From: Bryobacterales bacterium KBS 96
GTDB lineage: Bacteria > Acidobacteriota > Terriglobia > Bryobacterales > Bryobacteraceae
Length of the DNA: 64,000 nucleotides
Direction of reading: 5' to 3'
Assembly: GCA_000381625.1 (NCBI GenBank)
Contig: KB906767.1
Location: forward strand, 1,342,629-1,406,628
A program made the position numbers and the translations under genes. Shown here piece after piece: positions 9,780 through 18,282 of this stretch. The notes under the pieces were generated by a model. It was not told where the DNA came from. It saw nothing but the letters and a program-made list of their open reading frames with translations, and searched no databases. Each line of letters starts with the position of its first letter. Position 1 is the first letter of the stretch.

Positions 9780-10691
9780 ATGCAGAAAGGGCTGCTGGGG
9801 ATCGCGGAGCTTTCCCGTGGAGAAATCGAAGAGATTCTTTCCCGTGCTCGCGATTTCCAACCGCCGCCGCGCCAGTCGTTCAAACGATTCGACACTCTGC
9901 GCGGCCGCATGATCGTGAACGTTTTTTTTGAAGCCTCCACGCGGACACGAACAAGCTTTGAGATTGCGGCGAAACGGCTAGGAGCGGATACTCTGTCGAT
10001 CACCGCATCCGGATCGAGCGTTTCGAAAGGCGAATCCCTAGTCGATACACTGAACACGCTGGGCGCGATGCGGCCCGACGCAATCGTGATGCGTCATTCG
10101 GCTTCGGGCGCTCCTCAATTTCTTTCGCGTTACCTGCCGATCCCGATTGTGAATGCCGGCGACGGCACGCATGAGCATCCGACGCAAGCGCTGCTCGATG
10201 CACGCACCATCCTCGACCGCCGCGCGACGCTCGAAGGATTACGGATAGCGATCATTGGCGACATTGCGCATAGCCGCGTGGCCCGCTCGAACATTTATCT
10301 GCTCTCGAAATTCGGCGTGAGCATCGTGCTTTGCGGTCCTGCTTCGCTGCTGCCGCGCGACATGGCTGCAATTGCGCCGGGCGTTGAACTGACGACCGAC
10401 ATGCGTAAGGCGATCCGGGACGCCGACGTAATCATGATGTTGCGCGTTCAACTGGAGCGGCAGAACGAAGCGTCCTTTCCATCTAACGAATACTTTCAAT
10501 TTTTCGGATTGCGGCCGGAACATGTACAGCTCGCCAAACCCAATGTCATCGTGATGCATCCCGGCCCCATCAACCGCGGCCGGGAAATTTCATCGGAAGT
10601 CGCCGACTCGCAGCGTTCGGCCATTCTTAACCAAGTGGAAAATGGCATTGCGGTGCGCATGGCGGTTTTGGAGAAGGTGCTGGCCCCATGA
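9780..10691 (+). CDS. pyrB: Aspartate carbamoyltransferase catalytic subunit
   Basis: Condenses carbamoyl phosphate with aspartate in de novo pyrimidine synthesis. The product is 303 residues from the ATG at 9780. The carbamoyl-phosphate loop FFEASTRTRTSFE, the HPTQALLD motif and the C-terminal HPGPINRGREIS aspartate-binding segment are all present. A GAGGGAG ribosome site overlaps the pyrR stop codon. The TTG at 9768 is possible but less likely. The stop overlaps the pyrC start (ATGA), so the genes are translationally coupled. No pyrI regulatory subunit is seen, as is usual for PyrR-controlled operons. Confidence 0.96.
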   Translation: MQKGLLGIAELSRGEIEEILSRARDFQPPPRQSFKRFDTLRGRMIVNVFFEASTRTRTSFEIAAKRLGADTLSITASGSSVSKGESLVDTLNTLGAMRPDAIVMRHSASGAPQFLSRYLPIPIVNAGDGTHEHPTQALLDARTILDRRATLEGLRIAIIGDIAHSRVARSNIYLLSKFGVSIVLCGPASLLPRDMAAIAPGVELTTDMRKAIRDADVIMMLRVQLERQNEASFPSNEYFQFFGLRPEHVQLAKPNVIVMHPGPINRGREISSEVADSQRSAILNQVENGIAVRMAVLEKVLAP

Positions 10692-11971
10692 GCAGACTTG
10701 TCGTCAAGGGCGGCCGTGTCATCGATCCATCGCAGAACATCGACCGGGCGGCCGATGTGGCCATCGAGGATGGTTCGGTTCGTGATATCGGCGAAAACAT
10801 CGACGCGACCGGCAGCGAAGTCTTCGATGCGTCCGGACTAATTGTCGCGCCAGGTTTCATCGACATGCACGTACACCTGCGTGAGCCTGGGTTCGAACAT
10901 TCCGAAACCATCGAAACCGGCTCGCGCTCCGCGGCGGCGGGTGGCTTCACCTCCATCTGCTGCATGCCGAATACCCAACCGGTAAACGACAACGCCACCG
11001 TCACGCATTTCATTCTCGAGCGCGCTCGCGAACGCGCCGTGGTGAACGTTTACCCGATTGGCGCAATCACTAAGAACAGCGCCGGGGAAGAACTGGCGGC
11101 CATTGCCTCCATGAAAGAAGCCGGCATTGTCGCGATCTCGGACGACGGCAAACCCGTGATGAATGCACGGGTGATCCGCCGGGCCATGGAGTTTGCGCGG
11201 TCCTCCAATCTGCCTGTCATTCAGCATTGCGAAGATTTACACTTAAGCGCGGGCGGCGATATGCACGAAGGCATACAATCGACGCGCCTTGGACTGCGTG
11301 GCATTCCGCGCGCCTCGGAAGACGTCATGGTGGCGCGCGACATTCTATTGGCTGAACTGACCGGAGCCCGGTATCACGTCGCGCATATTTCCTCACGGAA
11401 CGCCATGCAAATGGTGGCCTTCGCTAAATCGAAAGGGTTGTCCGTCACGGCGGAAGCGACGCCGCATCATTTCGCCCTCACCAATAACGACATGCCGCCG
11501 TATGACAGCAACTACAAGATGAAGCCTCCGCTGCGCGACGAGAGCGACGTTGGTGCGATTGTCGACGGACTTGCGAACGGCACGATTGACGCCATCGCCA
11601 CGGATCATGCCCCCCACCCAGGCGATGAAAAAATGCAGGAGTTTGAGCGCTGCCCGTTTGGCATCCTGGGCTTTGAAACGGCGATTGGGCTTGCTTTGGA
11701 ACGGCTTTACCATAGCGGCCGCATCGGTTTGGCACATATGGTGTCACTGTTCACCGAAAATCCGGCGCGTATTCTTTCCCTTCGGCGCGGCACGTTGAAG
11801 CGCGGCGCTGCAGCGGATTTGACGATCTTCGGATTGGAACACGAGTGGACCTATGACGTCGCCCGCTCCCCTTCGAAGAGCCGCAACTCTCCGTTCCATG
11901 GCCACAAGTTCAGAGGCGGCCAAGTCGCAACAATCGTGCGGGGACAAATCGTGTGGCGGCTCAACGGATGA
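10688..11971 (+). CDS. pyrC: Dihydroorotase (class I)
   Basis: Zinc amidohydrolase that cyclises carbamoyl aspartate to dihydroorotate. The 427-residue product has the metal-binding DMHVHLREPG, the GFTSICCMPNTQP segment, SDDGKPV, HCED and HVAHIS metal ligands, and the catalytic ATDHAPH. The residue that becomes the bridging carboxylated lysine in some class I enzymes is not obvious in this sequence. It starts inside the last codons of pyrB and ends with an ATGA overlap into the next gene, so pyrB, pyrC and the downstream membrane gene form one tightly coupled transcript. Confidence 0.95.
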   Translation: MSRLVVKGGRVIDPSQNIDRAADVAIEDGSVRDIGENIDATGSEVFDASGLIVAPGFIDMHVHLREPGFEHSETIETGSRSAAAGGFTSICCMPNTQPVNDNATVTHFILERARERAVVNVYPIGAITKNSAGEELAAIASMKEAGIVAISDDGKPVMNARVIRRAMEFARSSNLPVIQHCEDLHLSAGGDMHEGIQSTRLGLRGIPRASEDVMVARDILLAELTGARYHVAHISSRNAMQMVAFAKSKGLSVTAEATPHHFALTNNDMPPYDSNYKMKPPLRDESDVGAIVDGLANGTIDAIATDHAPHPGDEKMQEFERCPFGILGFETAIGLALERLYHSGRIGLAHMVSLFTENPARILSLRRGTLKRGAAADLTIFGLEHEWTYDVARSPSKSRNSPFHGHKFRGGQVATIVRGQIVWRLNG

Positions 11972-12696
11972 GCGCTTGGGAATTAGGCTCGATGGAAAAG
12001 TTCGCACGCCCGCCTAAGTTTCGCGCACGAAATAAAGTGCATTACCGTTTTGCGCATTGGCCGATTTGGATCGCGGTATTCTTTCTCGCCCCGGGTCCGC
12101 TCATTTTTCGGCTTTTCGCGCACGGGTTTTCGTCGACGATGGCCATCTGGCTAGGGGCGGTTGTGATGGCGACAGGCGTCGCCGGACTCGCCGGCCAGCT
12201 TCCGGGCGTCGAGCCGAAACCCTATATCATCCATTTCAACGAGGACCGGCCTAATCCCCTCTACCGCCGCATCTGTTACACCCTTGCCTGGGGCGAACTC
12301 ATCGCGTATGCTCTACTGAACTGGATTGGCTTGGCGGATGCGGTCTTTACGGGCAAGTGGCATCTTCAGCAAATTTATTCGGCCGGTTACTTCCCCGTGG
12401 CTGGACTGATCTGGCTAGTGGGCGCTATTGGCCTCCTCCCGCGGGTAAAGCCTTCCACCCGGAAAGAGGGCGATGAACGCCGCTATTTTTACAGTGCGGT
12501 TTGGATCGCCGCTCCCGCGCAAGGTTTGCTTGGATTGCTGTGGGTGATTTTGCCGCGCACACGCGTGGCGGATGAAATCAAGCTGGGAGCGTTCTCGTTG
12601 GCGCTCACCGTAATGTTCGTGCTGTGCTCGCGCCGCCTTCTGCCGCGTACTTTGCCTATTGTGCCGGAGTTTGCGGGCCAGGTGCTAGTGGATTAG
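11968..12696 (+). CDS. Six-helix membrane protein of unknown function, coupled to pyrC
   Basis: The product is 242 residues from the ATG at 11968, which overlaps the pyrC stop as ATGA. Hydrophobic segments, in order, are WPIWIAVFFLAPGPLIF, a stretch around MAIWLGAVVMATGVAGL, TLAWGELIAYALLNWIGL, VAGLIWLVGAIGLLP, VWIAAPAQGLLGLLWVI and FSLALTVMFVLCS, giving about six helices. I do not recognise the family. The start-stop overlap implies co-expression with the pyrimidine genes, but there is no direct sign of a role in uptake or synthesis. An in-frame GTG at 11953 is a less likely start. Confidence 0.75.
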   Translation: MSAWELGSMEKFARPPKFRARNKVHYRFAHWPIWIAVFFLAPGPLIFRLFAHGFSSTMAIWLGAVVMATGVAGLAGQLPGVEPKPYIIHFNEDRPNPLYRRICYTLAWGELIAYALLNWIGLADAVFTGKWHLQQIYSAGYFPVAGLIWLVGAIGLLPRVKPSTRKEGDERRYFYSAVWIAAPAQGLLGLLWVILPRTRVADEIKLGAFSLALTVMFVLCSRRLLPRTLPIVPEFAGQVLVD

Positions 12697-12736
12697 GACG
12701 CCGCGGATACGCAGTCCTCATCTTGCACTCTCTGGC

Positions 12737-13486
12737 TCACTTTTTGAACACCAATGTTCCGAAATGTTCCGGTACGTGGTTCGGATCGCGATTCTGCACA
12801 CAAGTCGGCTGCCAGCAGAGAAAATGCCTCTGCGGATCTGCGCCCAAACCGTCGATCCGGTAAAGATTCATTCGCCATTTTGTGCCGTCCTGCACGGGCT
12901 TTGTGCTGACCGCCGAGAGCGGAATACGCGCCGCCGCATACCAGATCTTATTCGCCTCGTCGATGCGCGCCATCGTATGCCAGCCTGACCGCCAGTTATG
13001 GTCATAGCTCTTGTGATCCAGATCGATTGCGAGGTCGATCCAATCGCCTGTCGGCGCAATCTCGAATTCACGATAATGCCGGATATTGGTCCAGTCGTCG
13101 CCGAGGAACATTTCGACGACGTCTCTGTCCCATAACCCGACGCGCGGACCGTTGTTGCTCGCCGGCAGGAATAAATTCAGAACGGTGTACGGGCAGCGGA
13201 ACAGCAAGTAGAGATCGGTGTCCGTCCAGAACGCCCGGATTTCGCTCTTCAGATGCGGGTAGTCGATCTGCCGGCTGCAATCCTTATACATCGATTGGGA
13301 TGCCGCATGTTTCCAGACTGACGAATTACGATTGAGGCTAAGCGCCGGGTTACCTTTAACGTGCCGGATCGTGAACGATGCCGTTGGCTGCTGGACCGAA
13401 CATGGCTCCTGGCCGAATGCAGGCAGAACGATCGCCAGGGCAATTGCCGCCGGCACAACGAGAACGCGCCAGTTACGACGCGACAT
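12737..13486 (-). CDS. Secreted CBM9-like (carbohydrate-binding family 9 / DOMON-type) protein
   Basis: A 249-residue product with an N-terminal signal peptide (VLVVPAAIALAIVLPAFG). The rest is a single beta-sandwich resembling family 9 carbohydrate-binding modules: the segments EIRAFWTDTDLYLLFRCPY, VGLWDRDVVEMFLGDDWTN and HYREFEIAPTGDWIDLAIDL are typical of the CBM9-like domain found in bacterial outer-surface proteins. It overlaps the upstream SelA-like gene by 14 bases and is the last gene of that arm, so it is probably translated from the same message. It may bind a sugar or polymer substrate in the periplasm; this is inference. Confidence 0.8.
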   Translation of the reverse strand: MSRRNWRVLVVPAAIALAIVLPAFGQEPCSVQQPTASFTIRHVKGNPALSLNRNSSVWKHAASQSMYKDCSRQIDYPHLKSEIRAFWTDTDLYLLFRCPYTVLNLFLPASNNGPRVGLWDRDVVEMFLGDDWTNIRHYREFEIAPTGDWIDLAIDLDHKSYDHNWRSGWHTMARIDEANKIWYAAARIPLSAVSTKPVQDGTKWRMNLYRIDGLGADPQRHFLCWQPTCVQNRDPNHVPEHFGTLVFKK

Positions 13487-14729
13487 GGTCCTTCAGAATC
13501 GCCGTTAGCCGTTCGGCGATGATCTTGTCCTCGCCGGGCTTCAGCATGAACGCGGTCATTTCGAGTCCATCGTGACTCCCGCCCAAAACAATCGACGGCT
13601 TGGAATCCATCAACGCTTTCGATGCATCGCGCGGTGTGATGTCAACTCGTTTCGGATCCCACGCAATCTTCATGGTCGGCACATGGTTTGCGATGTCGGG
13701 CTCGAAGAACGAGGTAGTAACGCCGGGCACCCGCTTGATCGCATCCGATACAACGTTCAACCGGCGCGACCACTCTTTCGCCAGAGCGTCATGATCTTCG
13801 TTCAGGTAGAGTTCCAGCGCCTTCACCATACCCGCGATCTCTTCTTTGCCGATCTTCTGTCCTCGACCCAGCGTGTCCTCATACGGGCTATTGTTCAAGA
13901 GCGCGTACGACACCAGATCTTTGCGGCCCAGCAGCAGGCCGGCGCATTGCGGGCCGCGAATCGCTTTGCCGCCGCTGAAGGCCACCAGATCGTAGCCCAT
14001 GTTGGCGTAATCCCACAGATGCGAGACCGGAGGCGTGTCGGCGGCGGCATCGTTGAAAGCCGGAATATTATGTTGCTTGGCGATCTTCAGCCACTCGTCC
14101 ACTTTGATCTGCCCCTCGGCGTTCGCAAAGTTTGAGAAATGCATCATCGCGGTACGATCGCAGATGGCCTTCTGAACGTCGTCTCGCGTTTCGACTTCCA
14201 CCAGTTTCACGCCGGTCGCGCGAAGCTGATGATCGAACGGATAGCGGTGCGATTTCTGGATGATCACTTCCGACTTCATGCCGGTCAGGTCGGGCAATTG
14301 CTTGATGAAGTCCGGATTATCTCTGGTAAGAATTCCGGCAAGCCCCGATTGAAGCGCTCCAGCAGCCCCTGAAGTCACCATCACCGTATATCCGTCGGGA
14401 AGCTTCAGCATCTGCGCAATCTTGTTTCCGGCGGCCACCTCGAGATCGGGAATGCTGACAAAATGCCGGGCCGCCTGCGCCATCACGGCTTCCACCTCGG
14501 GCCGGATCAATGAACCGCCCAACACCGTCATGGTGCCCTGCCCATTAATGACGGTCGTGACGCCAAGCTCTTTGTAGACATCTCCCGAAGATCCAAAACC
14601 GGAAAGCGCCCCCGGGTGCCTGCCGCCCATCGGCGAACCGGCTAACTCCGGCCCACTCAACGCCCCGGCGGCGAGGACTCCGGTCGCGCCCATAAACTTT
14701 CTGCGATTCAAACTGTATTTCAATGCCAT
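13473..14729 (-). CDS. Tat-exported SelA-like PLP-dependent protein (first copy)
   Basis: A fold-type I PLP enzyme of the SelA / D-glucosaminate-6-phosphate ammonia-lyase-like group, 418 residues. The N-terminus has a textbook twin-arginine signal (NRRKFMGATGVLAAGALSG). The core has VINGQGTMTVLGGS, the glycine-rich TSGAAGALQSGLAGI, NDAAADTPPVSHLWDY and the likely Schiff-base lysine in FSGGKAIRGPQCAGLLLG at about residue 253. A homologue lies at 18283-19557. The substrate is unknown; relatives act as beta-eliminating lyases on amino or hydroxy sugar acids. Export through Tat would fit a protein folded around its cofactor. It sits between the PQQ dehydrogenase and the CBM9-like gene. Confidence 0.85.
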   Translation of the reverse strand: MALKYSLNRRKFMGATGVLAAGALSGPELAGSPMGGRHPGALSGFGSSGDVYKELGVTTVINGQGTMTVLGGSLIRPEVEAVMAQAARHFVSIPDLEVAAGNKIAQMLKLPDGYTVMVTSGAAGALQSGLAGILTRDNPDFIKQLPDLTGMKSEVIIQKSHRYPFDHQLRATGVKLVEVETRDDVQKAICDRTAMMHFSNFANAEGQIKVDEWLKIAKQHNIPAFNDAAADTPPVSHLWDYANMGYDLVAFSGGKAIRGPQCAGLLLGRKDLVSYALLNNSPYEDTLGRGQKIGKEEIAGMVKALELYLNEDHDALAKEWSRRLNVVSDAIKRVPGVTTSFFEPDIANHVPTMKIAWDPKRVDITPRDASKALMDSKPSIVLGGSHDGLEMTAFMLKPGEDKIIAERLTAILKDHVAS

Positions 14730-14774
14730 TACCTACCTTCTTTGTTGTAACTCCGGGCCTGGGAGAAGGCAACT

Positions 14775-16451
14775 TCACGGTAACGCGAACGTGAACAGAT
14801 CACTGCCGGACGCAATGGCCACATACTGCTTTCCGTTTACCGCGTAACTCATCGGCGAGGCGTGCATGGACTGGCCCGTATTGAAGTGCCAGAGCGATTT
14901 GCCGGTCGCCGCGTCCGCTGCTTCGAACGCTTCTGCATCGTTGCCGAAGAATACCAACCCGCCGGCCGTCGTCATTGTGCCGCCCCAGGAATGCCCTTCC
15001 CCGGCTTGCGGATAGCGCCATCCGAATCTGCCCGTCTCCACGTTGTAGGCGAGCAGAATTTTCTGCCCTTGCCCGCCCGGCAGTCGTTTCACCCCGGTCG
15101 CGTACCATTGCTTTCCTTCTGAAAATTCTTCCGGTTTCAAAAAATAAATATGGCAGTTTTCAAGGGCCATGAAGTAGAGCAGCCCGGTGGAAGGATTGTA
15201 AGAAGGAGAGAACCAGTTCGTAGCGCCCGTCATATCGGGGCAAACCACGGTTCCGTTCGCCGTCGGCATTACGCCCGTGCGTATGGGCCGTCCGTTCGAG
15301 TCGATGCCTTTTGCCCAATTCAGCTTTTTGACAAAAGGAACGGCCGAAAGAAATTTCCCATTGGCGCGATCGAGGACGTACAAGAAGCCGTTGCGATTCG
15401 CTTCAACCAATAGCTTTCGACGCACTCCTTTGTACATCGCATCAAGGAGAACCGCAGTTTCGGAGGCATCGTAATCGAAGAGGTCGTGCGGCGTGAACTG
15501 GAAATGCCATTTCAATTTTCCGGTGTCGGCATCCAGGGCCAGGACGCAATTCGCGTACAGGTCATCGCCGGGCCGGACTGATCCATCGAAATCCGGAGAA
15601 GGGTTGCTGGTACCCCAATAAACAGTGTTCAGTTCGGGATCGTATGTACCAGGCATCCACGTAGTAGCGCCGCCATGCAGGTACATGTCGCCGGGCCAGC
15701 TTGCATTGCCGAATTCGCCTGGACCGGGAATCGTCCAGAATCGCCATTCCTCTTTACCCGTCATGGCGTCAAACGCAGCGACAAACCCGCGCACGCCATC
15801 ATCACCGCCCGAAGTGCCCACCAGAATTTTATCCTTGACAACGAGCGGGGCTCCGGTCGCACCGTAGTTCTTGTTTCCCTGCGCATAAGCCACATCCCAG
15901 AGCAAATGCCCCGAACGCGCATCCAGGCAAAGCAAGTGGGCATTGTCGGTCTGCATATACACGCGCGATCCCCACACGCCCACACCGCGGTTGTGATGCG
16001 ACGAGGCATCGTCAACCAATCCTTCTGTAACGGGCCGCGAGTAATGCCATACCAAACGGCCGGTGCGCGCATCGAGAGCAAATGCATCGTTAGCCGACGT
16101 CATCAACATCAATCCGTCAACTACCACCGGAGTTCCTTCCAGATGGTTGGAGTTCGGCGAATGAAATACCCACTGCGCCCTCAATTGCGCGACATTTACC
16201 GGATTGAGTTGCGTAAGGCCGCTGTAACGGCGGCCGGTGTAATCGCCGTTGTAAGAAAGCCAATTGGCAGCCGTGGGCCGAACAAGAAGGTCTGCCGGCT
16301 TCACATTCACACACACCGATACGGCATCGCCGCCGCTGCCGCGTATCGCAATTGCGCAGAACGCGAACGCGCCGACCGCGGCCACGCGCAGAAGGCGCTG
16401 GCTTGCCTTGCTTGGAAACCTAATACACCGATTTTTGCTTCGCTGATACAC
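14775..16451 (-). CDS. PQQ-dependent alcohol/sugar dehydrogenase (quinoprotein, beta-propeller)
   Basis: A periplasmic quinoprotein dehydrogenase of the methanol/ethanol/glucose dehydrogenase superfamily, about 558 residues. Repeated propeller motifs are visible: ALDARTGRLVWHY, CLDARSGHLLWDVAY, AFDAMTGKEEWRFW, ALDADTGKLKWHFQ and AADAATGKSLWHF, each with the DxxTGxxxW pattern. A hydrophobic export signal precedes the mature domain, which opens with NWLSYNGDYTGRRYSGL. The adjacent Cys-Cys pair of classical methanol dehydrogenases is not visible. The frame is open to a TTG at 16487 that overlaps the divergent cytochrome gene; I prefer the GTG at 16451, but the start is unsettled. Electrons would pass to the neighbouring cytochrome c. 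Confidence 0.85.
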   Translation of the reverse strand: MYQRSKNRCIRFPSKASQRLLRVAAVGAFAFCAIAIRGSGGDAVSVCVNVKPADLLVRPTAANWLSYNGDYTGRRYSGLTQLNPVNVAQLRAQWVFHSPNSNHLEGTPVVVDGLMLMTSANDAFALDARTGRLVWHYSRPVTEGLVDDASSHHNRGVGVWGSRVYMQTDNAHLLCLDARSGHLLWDVAYAQGNKNYGATGAPLVVKDKILVGTSGGDDGVRGFVAAFDAMTGKEEWRFWTIPGPGEFGNASWPGDMYLHGGATTWMPGTYDPELNTVYWGTSNPSPDFDGSVRPGDDLYANCVLALDADTGKLKWHFQFTPHDLFDYDASETAVLLDAMYKGVRRKLLVEANRNGFLYVLDRANGKFLSAVPFVKKLNWAKGIDSNGRPIRTGVMPTANGTVVCPDMTGATNWFSPSYNPSTGLLYFMALENCHIYFLKPEEFSEGKQWYATGVKRLPGGQGQKILLAYNVETGRFGWRYPQAGEGHSWGGTMTTAGGLVFFGNDAEAFEAADAATGKSLWHFNTGQSMHASPMSYAVNGKQYVAIASGSDLFTFALP

Positions 16452-16477
16452 TTGAGCTTTTCGATGTAGGATACATC

Positions 16478-17275
16478 GTGACTTCAATCAAGTCTATGCT
16501 GCTGGGGATATTCGTGGTTGCCGCGGCGGCGCCTTTATTGCGATCTCAGCAGGTTAATTCGGCTCGAACGGGCCAGCAGATCTTCAGTTCCACCTGCGCG
16601 GGATGCCACGGATTGGACGGCCGGGGCGGCGAGCATGCTCCCAACATCGCGACCAGTCAAAAAATACAGCAGCTAGCCGATTCCGACATCGTGCAGATCG
16701 TCGCCAGGGGCATTCCGTCCGCCGGAATGCCCGCGTTTGGAACGTCGCTGAAACAGGATCAGATCGCGGCGGTTGTCGAGTATTTACGAGCTCTCGGAGG
16801 CAAAGTCGCTTCTCACCCCGTGCCCGGCAACCCGGAAAGCGGGCGCGCGCTTTTCGCGAGCGCGAAGTGCTCGGATTGTCATATGATGAATGGCCGCGGC
16901 GGGTTTATTGGGACAGATCTGTCGAGTTATGGCGCCAACCACTCGGCTGCCCAGATTCGAAATGCGATCGTCGATCCCGCTAAGAACGCGGAGCCAAGCC
17001 GGAATCCGGTGATTGTGACCGCTCGCGACGGCCGGAAGTACCAGGGCATGGTGCGCAACGAGGACAACTTCTCGCTTCAGTTGCAATCGATGGACGGGAC
17101 GTTTCACTTTTTCGACAAGTCGAATATTGCGCGTGTAGAGCGTCAGGCAAAGCCGCTGATGCCGGACAATTATGGTTCGACGCTCAGCGCCTCCAATCTC
17201 GATGACCTTGTGAGCTACCTCATTGTAAATGCCAAAAGCCAACCCGCCCGGCCCGATCCCGACGACGATTTTTGA
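16478..17275 (+). CDS. Secreted dihaem cytochrome c
   Basis: A 265-residue periplasmic cytochrome with two haem attachment sites: CAGCH (Cys40-His44) in an N-terminal class I domain with GMPAFG supplying the axial methionine, and CSDCH (Cys131-His135) in a second domain ending in a region resembling the 'DGRKYQGMVRNEDNFSLQLQ' module common in cytochromes attached to membrane-bound dehydrogenases. The signal peptide is MLLGIFVVAAAAPLL. AGGA six bases upstream supports the GTG start at 16478. It is divergent from the PQQ dehydrogenase and is its probable electron acceptor. The next gene starts four bases after its stop. Confidence 0.88.
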   Translation: MTSIKSMLLGIFVVAAAAPLLRSQQVNSARTGQQIFSSTCAGCHGLDGRGGEHAPNIATSQKIQQLADSDIVQIVARGIPSAGMPAFGTSLKQDQIAAVVEYLRALGGKVASHPVPGNPESGRALFASAKCSDCHMMNGRGGFIGTDLSSYGANHSAAQIRNAIVDPAKNAEPSRNPVIVTARDGRKYQGMVRNEDNFSLQLQSMDGTFHFFDKSNIARVERQAKPLMPDNYGSTLSASNLDDLVSYLIVNAKSQPARPDPDDDF

Positions 17276-17279
17276 GCCT

Positions 17280-18260
17280 ATGAAATGGTTGCCCAGAGCG
17301 AAACGGTTTTGGCTGGCCGCGACCGGGCTTGCGTGCGCTTGCCTCCTCCTGGTCGGTTTCCAAAATGGCAGCCGCGCTCCGCGGAAATTCGAACTGATGG
17401 CGCTCATGCCGCAGTTCTGGAATTTTATCGATCACGACGCGGAACTCACCACCGTCGCCGATGGATTCGGCTTTACGGAAGGCCCGGTCTGGGATCCGGC
17501 GGGGCTGCTCTATGTGAGCGACGAGAGCCTGAATAAGATCTTTCGCGTTTATCTCGACGGCCGAAAGGAAACGTTGATTGAACTGGGCGATCCGGACGGC
17601 AACACCTTCGACTCGCATCTCCGCCTGCTCGATTGCGCCAGCGTGCTTCGCGCCATCATCCGGATCGATCCAAATGGCAAGTACACGGTCCTCGCCGATC
17701 GTTATCAGGGCCATCGCTTTAACAGCCCCAATGACGTAGTGATGGGACCGGACGGCGCAATCTATTTCACCGATCCCACGCTCGACCTCCCCAAGGGTCA
17801 GAAGCAGGAAATCCCATTTCAGGGAGTGTACCGGCTGGATGCCAGGGGCAATATCAAACTGCTGGTCAAGGATATGTCGCAGCCGAACGGGCTTGCGTTC
17901 TCGCCTGACGGGAAGCGGTTGTATGTGGATGATAGCGAGCAAAAGAATATTCGAGTTTTCGACTTTTTGGCCGATGGCGCCGTGAGCAATGAACGTATCT
18001 TCGGAGAAGAGAAGGAGCCCGGAGGCGTTCCGGACGGCATGAAAGTGGATGAATCGGGAAACCTGTTCGTGGTGGGATCGAAAGGAATCTGGATCTGGGA
18101 TGCGAACGGAAAACATCTGGGAACGATTGCGCTCCCGCAGCAACCCGCGAACCTGACCTGGGGCGAAAAGGACTATAGTACTCTCTACATAACTGCCGGC
18201 ACATCGGTATACCGGATAGCAACAAAGGTGCATGGATTCGTACCGTATTTGAGAAACTAA
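17280..18260 (+). CDS. SMP-30/gluconolactonase-like secreted beta-propeller
   Basis: The product is 326 residues from the ATG at 17280; an earlier ATG at 17229 lies inside the cytochrome gene and would leave the signal peptide internal. The N-terminus (WLAATGLACACLLLVGF) is a signal peptide or anchor. The rest fits the SMP-30/gluconolactonase/LRE-like family: FGFTEGPVWDPAGLLYVSDE, HRFNSPNDVVMGPDGAIYFTD with the metal-binding Asn-Asp pair, and QPNGLAFSPDGKRLYVDDS. Family members hydrolyse sugar lactones, which is what a PQQ sugar dehydrogenase produces, so a sequential oxidation-hydrolysis step in the periplasm is a reasonable inference. Confidence 0.87.
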   Translation: MKWLPRAKRFWLAATGLACACLLLVGFQNGSRAPRKFELMALMPQFWNFIDHDAELTTVADGFGFTEGPVWDPAGLLYVSDESLNKIFRVYLDGRKETLIELGDPDGNTFDSHLRLLDCASVLRAIIRIDPNGKYTVLADRYQGHRFNSPNDVVMGPDGAIYFTDPTLDLPKGQKQEIPFQGVYRLDARGNIKLLVKDMSQPNGLAFSPDGKRLYVDDSEQKNIRVFDFLADGAVSNERIFGEEKEPGGVPDGMKVDESGNLFVVGSKGIWIWDANGKHLGTIALPQQPANLTWGEKDYSTLYITAGTSVYRIATKVHGFVPYLRN

Positions 18261-18282
18261 ATCAGCGGAGCAGGAGATCTAT

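Noticed and set aside
15675-16469. 264-codon plus-strand frame
   Set aside because: Antisense to the PQQ dehydrogenase, whose propeller motifs are clear on the other strand.
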